DNA from: Kofleriaceae bacterium
Lineage (GTDB): Bacteria; Myxococcota_A; Polyangia; Haliangiales; Haliangiaceae
Direction: 5' to 3'
Length of the DNA: 64,000 nucleotides
NCBI GenBank assembly: GCA_020633495.1
Contig: JACKDR010000009.1
Coordinates: forward strand, 1-64,000
Positions 1 to 9,841 of this stretch are shown here, in pieces. A program made the position numbers and the translations under genes. Under the pieces are notes generated by a model, which saw only the letters and a list, made by a program, of their open reading frames with translations, ran no database searches and was not told the DNA's origin. The number at the start of each line of letters is the position of its first letter. Positions within the stretch are counted from its first letter, which is position 1.

Positions 1-1
1 G

Positions 2-1036
2 TTCGAGATCGAGTTCGAGCACGGCGGCACCGGCGCCGCCTACGAGCTCGAGTACGAGGAGTTCGGCGAGTTCGAGCAGGAGGTCGAGCGCGGCGGCGAG
101 GCGATCGTCGAGGAGCTGTACCTGCGCAAGGTGCTCGGCGGCCGCTTCGCGGTCTCGGTCGGGCGCTTCTACGTCGCCGTCGGCCAGCTGTCCCGCTACT
201 ACCGCCCCACCGCGTACCTCGCGGCGACCCGCGCCGAGGCCGAGACCACGGTCATCCCCCAGGTCTGGGACGAGCTGGGCGCGCAGCTCGAGGCGTTCCT
301 CGGTCGCGTCAAGGTCACCGCGCAGGTGGTCAACGGCCTCGACTCGACCGGGTTCTCGTCGCAGTTCTGGGTGTCGCGCGGCCACCAGGGCCGCTTCGAG
401 TCGATCCGCGCCAGCGATCCGGCAGGCGTGCTGCGGGTCGACGTCCAGCCCCGCGCCGGCGTCGAGGTCGGCGCCGCGGGCTACGTCGGCGGCACCAGCC
501 GCAACCGGCCCAAGGCCGACCTGGTGCCGACGTGCGCCGACGGCGACGACGACGTGGTCGCGCCGTGCGGCTACGTCGCGGCGCCGGTCGTGATCGCCGA
601 CGTCCACGCCGCGCTGCAGCTCGGCCCGGTGCGCGCCCAGGGCACGGCGCTGTACGGCTGGCTCGGCAACGCCAACGCGGTGTCGGCGCGCAACGACCGC
701 CTGTCCAACGACCTGCAGGTGCTGCGCTCGCCGGTGTCGGATCAGGCGCTCGCGATCTGGGGCGAGGCCGGCTGGGACGTCGCGCCGGCGCTCGGGCTCG
801 CCGCCGCGCACCGGCTCGAGCCGTTCGTGCGGCTCGAGCACTACGACACGATGTTCCGGCCCCGCGCCGAGCTGTTCGACAACCCGCGCTTCGCGCGCAC
901 GGTCGCGACCGCGGGGCTGTCGTACCAGGCCCACGGCGGCGTCTTCGCCAAGGTCGACGCCTCGCACCGCCGGTTCGGCTCGTCGGAGCTGCGGCCCGAG
1001 AACGCGCTCCACGTCGCCACCGGCTTCGTCTTCTGA
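2..1036 (+). CDS. Porin-like outer-membrane protein (5' end outside window)
   Basis: The frame is open from the first bases of the window, so the N-terminus is missing; 344 residues are visible. The visible start is rich in Glu/Phe/Tyr, followed by alternating hydrophobic and polar stretches typical of beta strands. It ends in Val-Phe, the aromatic C-terminal residue used for outer-membrane insertion. I see no catalytic motif. It sits 19 bp before an imelysin gene and a di-haem gene on the same strand, so a role as the outer-membrane pore of a metal-uptake unit is inferred. It could also be another barrel family; the family cannot be named without a search. Confidence 0.6.
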   Translation, partial: FEIEFEHGGTGAAYELEYEEFGEFEQEVERGGEAIVEELYLRKVLGGRFAVSVGRFYVAVGQLSRYYRPTAYLAATRAEAETTVIPQVWDELGAQLEAFLGRVKVTAQVVNGLDSTGFSSQFWVSRGHQGRFESIRASDPAGVLRVDVQPRAGVEVGAAGYVGGTSRNRPKADLVPTCADGDDDVVAPCGYVAAPVVIADVHAALQLGPVRAQGTALYGWLGNANAVSARNDRLSNDLQVLRSPVSDQALAIWGEAGWDVAPALGLAAAHRLEPFVRLEHYDTMFRPRAELFDNPRFARTVATAGLSYQAHGGVFAKVDASHRRFGSSELRPENALHVATGFVF

Positions 1037-1055
1037 CCCTCACCAGGAGCCTCCC

Positions 1056-2135
1056 ATGTCCGTCCGCCTCTCGCTGTCCTTCGCCGCCGCGCTGTCGGTG
1101 GCCGCCACCGCCTGCGGCGCCGACGGCGGCGACGTCGACCTCGGGTTCGACGACGCCGACGTCGTCGCCGACTTCGCCGACCAGGTCGCGGTCGCCACCT
1201 ACGTCGAGCTCGATCGTCGGGTCGGCGCGCTCGCCGCCGCGATCGCCGACCTGTCCGAGGTCGCCAGCGTCGAGCACTTCGCCGCCGCCCGAGAGGCCTG
1301 GCTCGCCGCCCGCGAGCCCTGGGAGCAGGGCGAGGGCTTCCTGTTCGGCCCGGTCGACACCTACGGCTTCGATCCCGCGCTCGACTCGTGGCCGGTCAAC
1401 CAGGCCGACCTCGACGCGGTGCTGGCATCGGACGACGCCTTCACGCCCGCCTACATCGCCGGCCTGCAGGAGACCCAGAAGGGCTATCACACGATCGAGT
1501 ACCTGCTGTTCGGCGCCGACCGCAGCAAGACCCTCGCCGACCTCACCGAGCGCGAGCTGGCCTACCTGGCCGCGCTCGGCCCCGAGGTCGCCGACGTCAC
1601 CGACCAGCTCGCCGCGGCGTGGACCGACGGCATCCAGGGCGCCGGCCCGTACCGCGACGTCATCGCCACCGCCGGCGACGGCGTCAACACCTCGTACCCG
1701 TCGCGCGCGGCGGCCGCCCAGCAGATGCTCGCCGGGATGATCGGCATCTGCGACGAGGTCGCCAACGGCAAGATCGCCGATCCCTACGACGCCCACGATC
1801 CGACGCTGGTCGAGAGCCAGTTCAGCTTCAACTCGCTCGACGACTTCACCGACAACCTGATCTCGGTGCGCAACGTGTGGCGCGGCGGCAGCGACGCCGC
1901 CGGCACCACCGGCCGCGGCCTCCGCGACTGGGTCGACGAGCGCGACGCCGCCCTCGCCGCCCGCGTCGACGACGAGCTGGCGGCGGCGCTCGCCGCGATC
2001 GCCGCGATCCCGGCGCCGTTCCGCGACGCGATCACCGACCCGAGCGCCGCCGGCGCGATCGAGGCGGCGCAGGCGGCGATCCGGACCCTCGGCGACACCC
2101 TCGCCGGCGACGTCACCCGGACGGTGCTGCCATGA
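1056..2135 (+). CDS. Imelysin-family lipoprotein (peptidase M75 / iron-regulated protein A type)
   Basis: The 359-residue protein starts with a lipoprotein signal (hydrophobic stretch ending Ala-Thr-Ala-Cys near residue 20). The imelysin signature GxHxxE is present as GYHTIE at residues 143-148, followed by YLLFG. Members of this family are periplasmic metal-binding proteins found in iron-regulated operons; despite the M75 name most are not thought to be proteases. An AGGAG ribosome binding site lies just before the ATG. The stop codon overlaps the start of the following di-haem gene (ATGA), so the two are translationally coupled. A role in iron capture is inferred from family and neighbours. 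Confidence 0.88.
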   Translation: MSVRLSLSFAAALSVAATACGADGGDVDLGFDDADVVADFADQVAVATYVELDRRVGALAAAIADLSEVASVEHFAAAREAWLAAREPWEQGEGFLFGPVDTYGFDPALDSWPVNQADLDAVLASDDAFTPAYIAGLQETQKGYHTIEYLLFGADRSKTLADLTERELAYLAALGPEVADVTDQLAAAWTDGIQGAGPYRDVIATAGDGVNTSYPSRAAAAQQMLAGMIGICDEVANGKIADPYDAHDPTLVESQFSFNSLDDFTDNLISVRNVWRGGSDAAGTTGRGLRDWVDERDAALAARVDDELAAALAAIAAIPAPFRDAITDPSAAGAIEAAQAAIRTLGDTLAGDVTRTVLP

Positions 2136-3469
2136 AGCGTGGCGCCTGGCTGGGCGCGGCGCTGATCGCGACGATCTCCGCCTGCGCCGACCCGCTGGCC
2201 GCGCCGCCGCTGGCCGGCGGCGACGCCACCGTCTTCGATCGCACGACCGAGGCGTTCTCGATGCCGGCGCCGACCCTCACCGACGACGAGCTGGCGCGCC
2301 ACCGCGCCGGCGACGCCGGCTTCGAGGCGACGTTCGTGCCAGCGCCGTCGACGATCCACCCCGGCCTCGGCCCGACGTTCAACAACGCCGGCTGCGCGCG
2401 CTGCCACCTGCGCGACGGCCGCGGCATGCCGGTCGCCGGCGGCGGCCCCCTGCGATCGCAGCTGCTGGTCCGGGTCAGCCTCGCCGCCGGCACGCCGGCG
2501 GTGCCGGGCGGCGCGGTGCCGGTGCCGGGCCTCGGCACCCAGCTCCAGGACCAGGCCAACTACGGCGTCGCCGCCGAGGCGACGGTCGCGGTGACCTGGG
2601 ACGACGTCGCGGGCCACTACGGCGACGGCGCGCCGTACACGCTGCGCCGGCCGCGCCTCGCGATCACCCTCGCCGACGGCGCCGCCCTGCCCGCCGACGT
2701 CCAGACCTCGCTGCGCCAGCCGCCGCCGGTGTTCGGCCTCGGCCTGCTCGAGGCCGTCGACGGCGCCACGCTCGAGGCGCTCGCCGATCCCGACGACCTC
2801 GACGGCGACGGCGTCTCGGGCCGGGTCAACCACGTCTGGGACGCCGAGGCCGGCGCGGTCGCGATCGGCCGCTTCGGCCACAAGGCCAACACGCCGACGC
2901 TGCGGCAGCAGGCGGCCGCCGCCTACGTCAACGACATGGGCGTCGGCTCGTCGCTGTTCCCCGACGACGCCGGCGACGCGCCGGTGGTGGAGATCGACGA
3001 CGACACCCTCGACGCCACCGCCTTCTACACCCGCACGCTGGCGGTGCCGGCGCGCGTCGCCACCGACGACCCCGCGGTCGCGCGTGGCGAGACGCTGTTC
3101 CGCGACGCCGGCTGCGCGCGCTGCCACGTCGAGACCCTCACCACCGGCGCCGCCGACGTCGCCGCCCTCGCCGACCAGACGATCCACCCGTACACCGACC
3201 TGCTGGTCCACGATCTCGGCGACGACCTCGCCGACGGCCGCCCCGACTTCGAGGCCGACGGCCGCGAGTGGCGGACCGCGCCGCTGTGGGGCCTGGGCCT
3301 GACCCACACCGTGCTGCCGGGCTCGGGGTTCCTGCACGACGGCCGCGCCCGCACCCTCGAGGAGGCGATCCTGTGGCACGGCGGCGAGGCCGAGGCCGCG
3401 CGTGAGGCGTTTCGTCGCGCGCCCGTCGCCGATCGCGACGCCGTGGTCGCCTTCCTGCGCAGCCTGTGA
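2132..3469 (+). CDS. Di-haem c-type protein, DUF1111 (thiol oxidoreductase-like) family
   Basis: The 445-residue protein has a lipoprotein-type leader (Cys near residue 18) and two c-type haem sites, both CARCH, at residues 88-92 and 328-332. Between them are DUF1111 features such as FGHKANTPTLRQQ and YVNDMGVGSS. The family is related to bacterial di-haem peroxidases and is regularly encoded next to imelysin genes in iron-responsive operons. The ATG overlaps the imelysin stop. The expected role is periplasmic electron transfer or metal oxidation/reduction during uptake; the substrate is not shown by the sequence. Confidence 0.88.
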   Translation: MKRGAWLGAALIATISACADPLAAPPLAGGDATVFDRTTEAFSMPAPTLTDDELARHRAGDAGFEATFVPAPSTIHPGLGPTFNNAGCARCHLRDGRGMPVAGGGPLRSQLLVRVSLAAGTPAVPGGAVPVPGLGTQLQDQANYGVAAEATVAVTWDDVAGHYGDGAPYTLRRPRLAITLADGAALPADVQTSLRQPPPVFGLGLLEAVDGATLEALADPDDLDGDGVSGRVNHVWDAEAGAVAIGRFGHKANTPTLRQQAAAAYVNDMGVGSSLFPDDAGDAPVVEIDDDTLDATAFYTRTLAVPARVATDDPAVARGETLFRDAGCARCHVETLTTGAADVAALADQTIHPYTDLLVHDLGDDLADGRPDFEADGREWRTAPLWGLGLTHTVLPGSGFLHDGRARTLEEAILWHGGEAEAAREAFRRAPVADRDAVVAFLRSL

Positions 3470-3586
3470 GGTAGGTTTCGGCCCGCACCGCAGCACGATC
3501 GCGGGGGTTGGTGCGTTGGCAACCCGAGGTGCGCCGATGCGCGACACCTCCCCCGATCTGGCTGACAGCTAGGGCAGGAGACCCAC

Positions 3587-6500
3587 GTGAGACACTCGAG
3601 ATCCGTCCGCTTCCTCTCCATCCTCACCACCGTGGCGATGATCACGGGGTCCTGCGGCAGCGGCCAGAAGCGGCCGCCGGCGGGCAACGGGACCGGGGGC
3701 GGCGGCGACCTGGTGCTGACGCAGCCGGTGGACGCGCCGCCGGGGCTGGAGCTGCGGCTGTCGAACGGACGGCAGGGGGCGCCGGCGGCGGATCACAGCA
3801 AGCTGGCGCCGGCGACCAAGCTGGGGGACGCCGACGCGCAGAAGCTGCTGGCGCAGCTGCCGGCGATCAAGGCGAGCGCGGACGATCAGAAGGACTTCGC
3901 GCTGCGGGCCAAGTCGCAGCCGCCGCCGCGGACGGGCAAGACGGTCAAGGGCAGCTTCCCGCCGCCGCCGAGCAAGACGGCGCCGCCGCCGACCACCAAC
4001 GACCAGGGCAAGAAGCTGACGGTGCTGCGGTACGCGCCCGAGGGCGAGGTGCCGGTGGCGCCGCAGCTGCAGGTGACGTTCTCGCAGCCGATGGTGGCGG
4101 TGACGTCGCACGACGACACGACGGCGCACGGCGTGCCGGTGACGCTGACGCCGACGCCCAAGGGCACGTGGCGGTGGGTCGGCAGCCGCACGCTCTTGTT
4201 CGATCCGGACGTCCGGTTCCCGCAGGCGACGACCTACCAGGTCGAGATCCCCAAGGGCACGACGTCGGCGACCGGCAACGTCCTCGACGAGGCGGTGCGG
4301 TTCTCGTTCGAGACCCCGCCGCCGACGCTGCAGAGCTACTGGCCGTCGGGCTACCCGCAGAAGCTCGACGCGCCGATGTACGCGCTGTTCGATCAGAAGA
4401 TCGATCCGGCGGCGGTCCTGAGCCACCTCGAGGTCACCGCGGCCGGCAAGCGCTACGCGCTCGAGCTGCTCGACGACGCCGCGATCACCAAGGACGACAC
4501 GCTGAAGTCGCTGGTCGAGAGCGCGAAGGCGTCGGACCTCGACGGCCGGTGGCTGGCGTTCCGCGCCACCGAGCGGTTCCCCAAGGACACCGCGGTGTCG
4601 ATCCGGGTCAAGGCGGGGACGCCGTCGCTCGAGGGCCCCAACCCGACCAAGGCCGACCAGAGCTGGGGCTTCCAGACCTACGCGCCGCTGCGCATCGACG
4701 ACTCGTACTGCGGCTGGCACGGCAGCCCGTGCCCGCCGGGCACGCCGTTCACGATCCAGTTCAACAACCCGCTCGACGTCGATAAGTGGGACGACGGCAT
4801 GATCACGGTGACGCCGGCGATCCCGGGCGCCAAGATCCAGCAGAACGGCGGCTGGGTGTCGATCTACGGCCGGACCCAGGGCCGGACCAAGTACACGGTG
4901 ACGGTGTCGGGCGGGATCGTCGACGGCTTCGCCCAGACGCTGGGCAAGGACGTGACGCTGACGTTCAAGACCGGCGACGCCTACCCGGAGTTCTACGGGC
5001 CGTCGGGGATGGTCGTCGTCGATCCGGCGAGCAAGACCCCGACCTACGACCTGTTCACGACCAACTACGAGTCGCTCAAGGTGCGGCTGTACCAGGTCGA
5101 GCCCAAGGACTTCACCGCGTTCGCGACCTACATGAACAAGTACTGGGACGTGAAGCGGCGGCCCAAGCTGCCGGGCAAGAAGGTCTTCGACCAGCTGATC
5201 CAGATCGACGGCGCCAAGGACACGCTGACCGAGACCCACATCGACCTGACGCCGGCGCTGGGCAAGGGCAAGCACGGCCACGTCATCGCGGTGGTCGAGC
5301 CGTACCCGTGGAAGCAGAACTGGGATCCGCCCGTGCTGCACACGTGGCTGCAGGTGACGCAGCTGGCGGTCGACGCCTACGTCGACGGCGGCGAGCTGAT
5401 CGGCTGGGCGACCAAGCTGGGCGACGGCAAGGCGCTGCCGGGCGTGCAGCTGGAGATGGCGCCGCACGGGCTGACCGCGACCACCGACGACCAGGGCCTG
5501 GCGACGATCAAGCTGCCCGGGACCAGCAAGAAGGGCGCGGGCATGCTGATCGCGCGCCAGGGCGACGACGTCGCGTTCATGCTCGACGACAACGCGTGGT
5601 GGTCGGACAGCTCGTCGTGGCTCAAGAGCGACTACGGTGACCAGCTGCGCTGGTACGTCACCGACGACCGCCAGATGTACCGGCCGTCCGAGGAGGTCCA
5701 CCTCAAGGGCTGGCTGCGCCGGGTCGGCATGAACGAGGGCGGCGACGTCGCCGGCGTCACCGGCATGGTCCAGAGCGTCCACTACAAGGTGGTCGATCCG
5801 ATCGGCAACGAGCTGCTGCAGGGCGACGCCAAGGTCGACGCGCTCGGCGGCTTCGACACCACGTTCAAGCTGCCCGACACGCCCAACCTCGGCTACGCCA
5901 GCGTCTACTTCGAGGCCAAGGGCCGGCTGTCCGGCAGCTACTACCACGGCTTCCAGATCCAGGAGTTCCGTCGCCCCGAGTACGAGGTCACGGCCAGCGT
6001 GTCCGAGGGCGTCCACGTCCTGGGCACGTCGGCGGACATCACCGCGACCGCGAGCTACTACGCCGGCGGCGGCCTGGCCGGCGCGCCGGTCAACTGGTGG
6101 CTGACCGCGAGCGAGACCACGTTCACGCCGCCCAACCAGGACGACTACGTCTTCGGCAGCTGGACGCCGTGGTGGGGCTGGCGCAGCTGGTGGGACGACA
6201 CGCCGTATCCGCAGCCCAAGACCTGGTCGCACGCCGCGACCACCGACGCCAGCGGCCAGCACGTCCTGCACGTCGACTTCGTGTCGGCCAACCCGACGGT
6301 GCCGATGACCGTCGTCGCCAACGCCAACGTCACCGACGTCAACCGGCAGTCGTGGGCGGCGGTGGCCAGCATCCTGGTCCACCCGTCGCTCGACTACATC
6401 GGGCTCAAGACCGCGCGGCCGTTCGTCGAGCGCGGCGATCCGATCGCGGTCGACGGCGTCGTCGTCGATCTCGACGGCAAGGCCGCGGTCGGCCGGCCCT

Positions 6501-9500
6501 ACGAGCTGAAGACCGTGCGCATGGACTGGGCCTACGAGAAGGGCAAGTACGTCACCAAGGAGGTCGACCCGCAGAGCTGCACCGGCACCGCCGGCGCCGA
6601 TCCGTTCCACTGCGAGTTCACGACCAAGGAGGGCGGCCAGTACCAGATCACGGCGCTGACCAGCGACGACCAGGGCCGCACCAACCGCACGGTCATGACC
6701 GTGTGGGTCGCGGGCGGCGACATGCCGCCGGCGCGCGACGTCCAGCAGGAGCAGGTCAACCTGATCCCGAACCAGAAGGAGTACCAGGACGGCGACGTCG
6801 CCGAGATCCTGGTCAACGCGCCGTTCTACCCGGCGCAGGGCCTGATGACGGTGCGGCGCTCCGGCATCGTGTCGTCGGAGCGGTTCGATCTGACCGGCCC
6901 GACGACGACGCTGCGGGTGCCGATCAAGGACGCCTACGTGCCCAACCTGTTCGTCCAGGTCGATCTGGTCGGCAAGACCGCGCGGCTCGGCGACGACGGC
7001 CAGCCCGCGACCAACCTGCCCGACCGCCCGGCCTACGCGATGGGCGTGCTGAACCTGCCGGTGCCGCCCAAGCGGCGCACGCTGCACGTCGAGGTCGCGC
7101 CGCGCAGCGCCAAGGTCGAGCCCGGGGTCAAGACCCAGATGGACGTCGCCGTCACCGACGCCGCCGGCCGCCCGGTCGCCGGCGCCGAGGTCGCGCTGAT
7201 GGTCGTCGACGAGTCGATCCTGGCGCTGTCCGGCTACCAGTTCCCGGATCCGCTGAGCGTCTTCTACCAGGGCCGCGACGCCGGCGCGCGCGACTACCGC
7301 TACCGCGGCTACGTCAAGCTGGCCAAACCGGACGCCGCGATGATCGAGGACCAGACCGTGGTCGGCGGCATGATGGGTGGCGACGGCGACACCGGCGCCG
7401 CCTACGGCGCCGGCTTCGCCGAGGCCGACGAGGTCACCGCGACCCGCGGCGCGGCGCCACCGCCGCCGCCCGACGCCGCGCCGTCGCCCAAGAGCCCGGC
7501 GCCGGTCACGCTCGCCGAGGGCCGGATGGGCAAGAAGTCCAGCGGCCACGCGTCGGCGAACAGCAGCGCCGGGGGCCAGGCGCCGCAGCCGGTGCCGGTC
7601 GCGGTCCGCACCAACTTCGATCCGCTGGCGGCGTTCGCGCCGGCGGTCATGACCAGCAGCGACGGCAAGGCGGTGGTCGACGTCAAGATGCCGGACAACC
7701 TGACCCGCTACCGCGTCGTCGCGATCGCGGTCGCCGGCGAGCGCAACTTCGGCAAGGGCGAGAGCGCGGTCACCGCGCGGATGCCCCTGATGGTGCGGCC
7801 GTCGCCGCCGCGGTTCCTCAACTTCGGTGACCGGTTCGAGCTGCCGGTCGTCGTCCAGAACCAGACCGACGCGCCGATGACCGTCCAGGTCGCGGTCCGC
7901 GCCACCAACGCCACCCTCACCGACGGCGCCGGCCGCCAGGTGCAGGTCCCGGCCCAGGATCGGGTCGAGGTCCGCTTCCCCGCCGCCGCCGACCTCGCCG
8001 GCACCGCGCGCTTCCAGATGGTCGCCAGCGCCGGCCGCTTCTCCGACGCCGCCGAGCTGGCGCTGCCGGTGTGGACCCCGGCCACCACCGAGGCGTTCGC
8101 CACCTACGGCGTCATCGACAGCGGCGCGATCCGGCAGCCCATCGCGCTGCCGACCAAGGTCGTCGAGGCCTACGGCGGCCTCGAGGTCGAGACCTCGTCG
8201 ACCCAGCTGCAGGCGCTCACCGACGCGTTCCTGTACCTGGTCACCTATCCGTTCGAGTGCTCCGAGCAGATCTCGTCGCGCGTCCTCGGCATCGCCGCGC
8301 TCAAGGACGTCCTCACCGCGTTCAAGGCCGAGGGCCTGCCGCCCGCCGCCGAGATCGAGGCCCGCGTCGACGAGGACCTGCGCAAGCTCGAGAACATGCA
8401 GAACTGGGACGGCGGCTTCCCGTTCTGGCAGCGCGGCTACGAGTCGTGGCCGTTCCTGTCGGTCCACGTCGCCAACGCCCTGGTCCGCGCCAAGCAGAAG
8501 GGCTTCGCCGTCGACGCCGAGATGCTGCGCCGCAGCCAGAACTACCTGCAGAACATCGAGCGCTACTACCCCTGGTACTACTCCGAGGACGTCAAGCGCA
8601 CGATCACCAGCTACGCCCTCTACGTCCGCAAGCTGATGGGCGACAAGGACGTCGCCCGCGCCAAGGGCCTCATCAAGGAGGCCGGCGGCGTGTCCAAGCT
8701 GTCGATGGAGGCCGTCGGCTGGCTGCTCGGCGTCGTCGCCGGCGACGCCTCCGCCGCCACCGAGCGCAAGGACATCCTGCGCCACCTCGACAACAAGGCC
8801 GTCGAGACCGCCGGCGCCGCCAACTGGACCACCTCCTACGCCGACGGCGCCTACCTGTTGCTCGCCTCCGACCGCCGCGTCGACGCCGTCATCCTCGAGT
8901 CGCTCATCCAGGAGGCCCACGACAACGACCTCATCCCCAAGGTCGTCACCGGCCTGCTCGCCCACAAGAAGGCCGGCCACTGGCTCAACACCCAGGAGAA
9001 CGTCTTCGTCCTGCTCGCCCTCGACCTCTACTTCCACGAGTACGAGAAGGTCACCCCCGACTTCGTCTCCAAGGTCTGGCTCGGCGACGGCTACGCCGGC
9101 GACCACACCTTCCAGGGCCGCCAGACCGATCGCTTCCAGCTCGACATCCCGATGAAGGCGGTCGCCGACCTCCCCGGCGGCAAGGGCGACCTCACCATCC
9201 AGAAGGCCGGCAAGGGCCGCCTCTACTACCGCGTCGGCATGAGCTACGCCCCCGCCGACCTCAAGCTCGCGCCCGCCGACCACGGCTTCGTCGTCGATCG
9301 CGTCTACGAGGCCGTCGACGACCCCGCCGACGTCACCCGCGCCGCCGACGGCGTCTGGCACGTCAAGGCCGGCGCCCGGGTCCGGGTCCGGCTGACCATG
9401 GTCGCCGAGAGCCGCCGCTACCACGTCGCCCTCGTCGATCCGCTGCCCGCCGGCCTCGAGCCCATGAACCCCGCCCTCGCGGTCACCGGCCCGGTGCCCC

Positions 9501-9751
9501 AGGATCCCAACCAGCAGCAGAACCAGGGCCGCTACTGGTGGTGGTCGCGCACCTGGTACGAGCACCAGAACCTGCGCGACGAGCGCGTCGAGGCCTTCAC
9601 CTCGCTCCTGTGGGAGGGCATCTACGACTACACCTACGTCGCCCGCGCCACCACGCCGGGCACCTTCGTGGTGCCGCCGACCAAGGCCGAGGAGATGTAC
9701 ATGCCCGAGACCTTCGGCCGCTCCGGCACCGACCGCGTCGTCGTCGAGTAG
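3587..9751 (+). CDS. Alpha-2-macroglobulin family lipoprotein with thioester motif
   Basis: This 2054-residue protein begins at a GTG preceded by GGGCAGGAG. Its leader ends in a lipobox (TGSC near residue 23), so it is probably lipid-anchored in the periplasm. It has an MG-domain-like N-terminal half with repeated beta-sandwich character. A Pro/Ala-rich loop near residues 1288-1310 could be the bait region. The thioester motif CSEQ has its Cys at about residue 1558, followed by an alpha-helical TED-like region. Bacterial A2Ms trap proteases that enter the periplasm. It is longer than the roughly 1650-residue E. coli ECAM, and there is no penicillin-binding protein 1C gene beside it, unlike the common pbpC pairing. 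An Asn/Gln/Trp-rich segment lies near its C-terminus. Confidence 0.9.
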   Translation: MRHSRSVRFLSILTTVAMITGSCGSGQKRPPAGNGTGGGGDLVLTQPVDAPPGLELRLSNGRQGAPAADHSKLAPATKLGDADAQKLLAQLPAIKASADDQKDFALRAKSQPPPRTGKTVKGSFPPPPSKTAPPPTTNDQGKKLTVLRYAPEGEVPVAPQLQVTFSQPMVAVTSHDDTTAHGVPVTLTPTPKGTWRWVGSRTLLFDPDVRFPQATTYQVEIPKGTTSATGNVLDEAVRFSFETPPPTLQSYWPSGYPQKLDAPMYALFDQKIDPAAVLSHLEVTAAGKRYALELLDDAAITKDDTLKSLVESAKASDLDGRWLAFRATERFPKDTAVSIRVKAGTPSLEGPNPTKADQSWGFQTYAPLRIDDSYCGWHGSPCPPGTPFTIQFNNPLDVDKWDDGMITVTPAIPGAKIQQNGGWVSIYGRTQGRTKYTVTVSGGIVDGFAQTLGKDVTLTFKTGDAYPEFYGPSGMVVVDPASKTPTYDLFTTNYESLKVRLYQVEPKDFTAFATYMNKYWDVKRRPKLPGKKVFDQLIQIDGAKDTLTETHIDLTPALGKGKHGHVIAVVEPYPWKQNWDPPVLHTWLQVTQLAVDAYVDGGELIGWATKLGDGKALPGVQLEMAPHGLTATTDDQGLATIKLPGTSKKGAGMLIARQGDDVAFMLDDNAWWSDSSSWLKSDYGDQLRWYVTDDRQMYRPSEEVHLKGWLRRVGMNEGGDVAGVTGMVQSVHYKVVDPIGNELLQGDAKVDALGGFDTTFKLPDTPNLGYASVYFEAKGRLSGSYYHGFQIQEFRRPEYEVTASVSEGVHVLGTSADITATASYYAGGGLAGAPVNWWLTASETTFTPPNQDDYVFGSWTPWWGWRSWWDDTPYPQPKTWSHAATTDASGQHVLHVDFVSANPTVPMTVVANANVTDVNRQSWAAVASILVHPSLDYIGLKTARPFVERGDPIAVDGVVVDLDGKAAVGRPYELKTVRMDWAYEKGKYVTKEVDPQSCTGTAGADPFHCEFTTKEGGQYQITALTSDDQGRTNRTVMTVWVAGGDMPPARDVQQEQVNLIPNQKEYQDGDVAEILVNAPFYPAQGLMTVRRSGIVSSERFDLTGPTTTLRVPIKDAYVPNLFVQVDLVGKTARLGDDGQPATNLPDRPAYAMGVLNLPVPPKRRTLHVEVAPRSAKVEPGVKTQMDVAVTDAAGRPVAGAEVALMVVDESILALSGYQFPDPLSVFYQGRDAGARDYRYRGYVKLAKPDAAMIEDQTVVGGMMGGDGDTGAAYGAGFAEADEVTATRGAAPPPPPDAAPSPKSPAPVTLAEGRMGKKSSGHASANSSAGGQAPQPVPVAVRTNFDPLAAFAPAVMTSSDGKAVVDVKMPDNLTRYRVVAIAVAGERNFGKGESAVTARMPLMVRPSPPRFLNFGDRFELPVVVQNQTDAPMTVQVAVRATNATLTDGAGRQVQVPAQDRVEVRFPAAADLAGTARFQMVASAGRFSDAAELALPVWTPATTEAFATYGVIDSGAIRQPIALPTKVVEAYGGLEVETSSTQLQALTDAFLYLVTYPFECSEQISSRVLGIAALKDVLTAFKAEGLPPAAEIEARVDEDLRKLENMQNWDGGFPFWQRGYESWPFLSVHVANALVRAKQKGFAVDAEMLRRSQNYLQNIERYYPWYYSEDVKRTITSYALYVRKLMGDKDVARAKGLIKEAGGVSKLSMEAVGWLLGVVAGDASAATERKDILRHLDNKAVETAGAANWTTSYADGAYLLLASDRRVDAVILESLIQEAHDNDLIPKVVTGLLAHKKAGHWLNTQENVFVLLALDLYFHEYEKVTPDFVSKVWLGDGYAGDHTFQGRQTDRFQLDIPMKAVADLPGGKGDLTIQKAGKGRLYYRVGMSYAPADLKLAPADHGFVVDRVYEAVDDPADVTRAADGVWHVKAGARVRVRLTMVAESRRYHVALVDPLPAGLEPMNPALAVTGPVPQDPNQQQNQGRYWWWSRTWYEHQNLRDERVEAFTSLLWEGIYDYTYVARATTPGTFVVPPTKAEEMYMPETFGRSGTDRVVVE

Positions 9752-9764
9752 CCGCCGCGGCGGC
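9751..9764 (+). terminator. GC palindrome after the A2M gene
   Basis: GCCGCCGCGGCGGC is a perfect palindrome starting on the last base of the A2M stop codon. A second GC-rich inverted stretch follows directly. There is no T-run, so intrinsic termination is only a guess. Confidence 0.3.
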
Positions 9765-9841
9765 GCCGGCGGCGCCGGGGACCGGTCCGGGGCCGTTGGC
9801 GCTTGCGCCGCGACTCCGGATCGGGTTTCGATGCCTCCCAG

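Noticed and set aside
330..1796. Minus-strand open frame opposite the porin and imelysin genes
   Set aside because: Low-complexity Arg/Gly reading antisense to the GYHTIE-containing imelysin.
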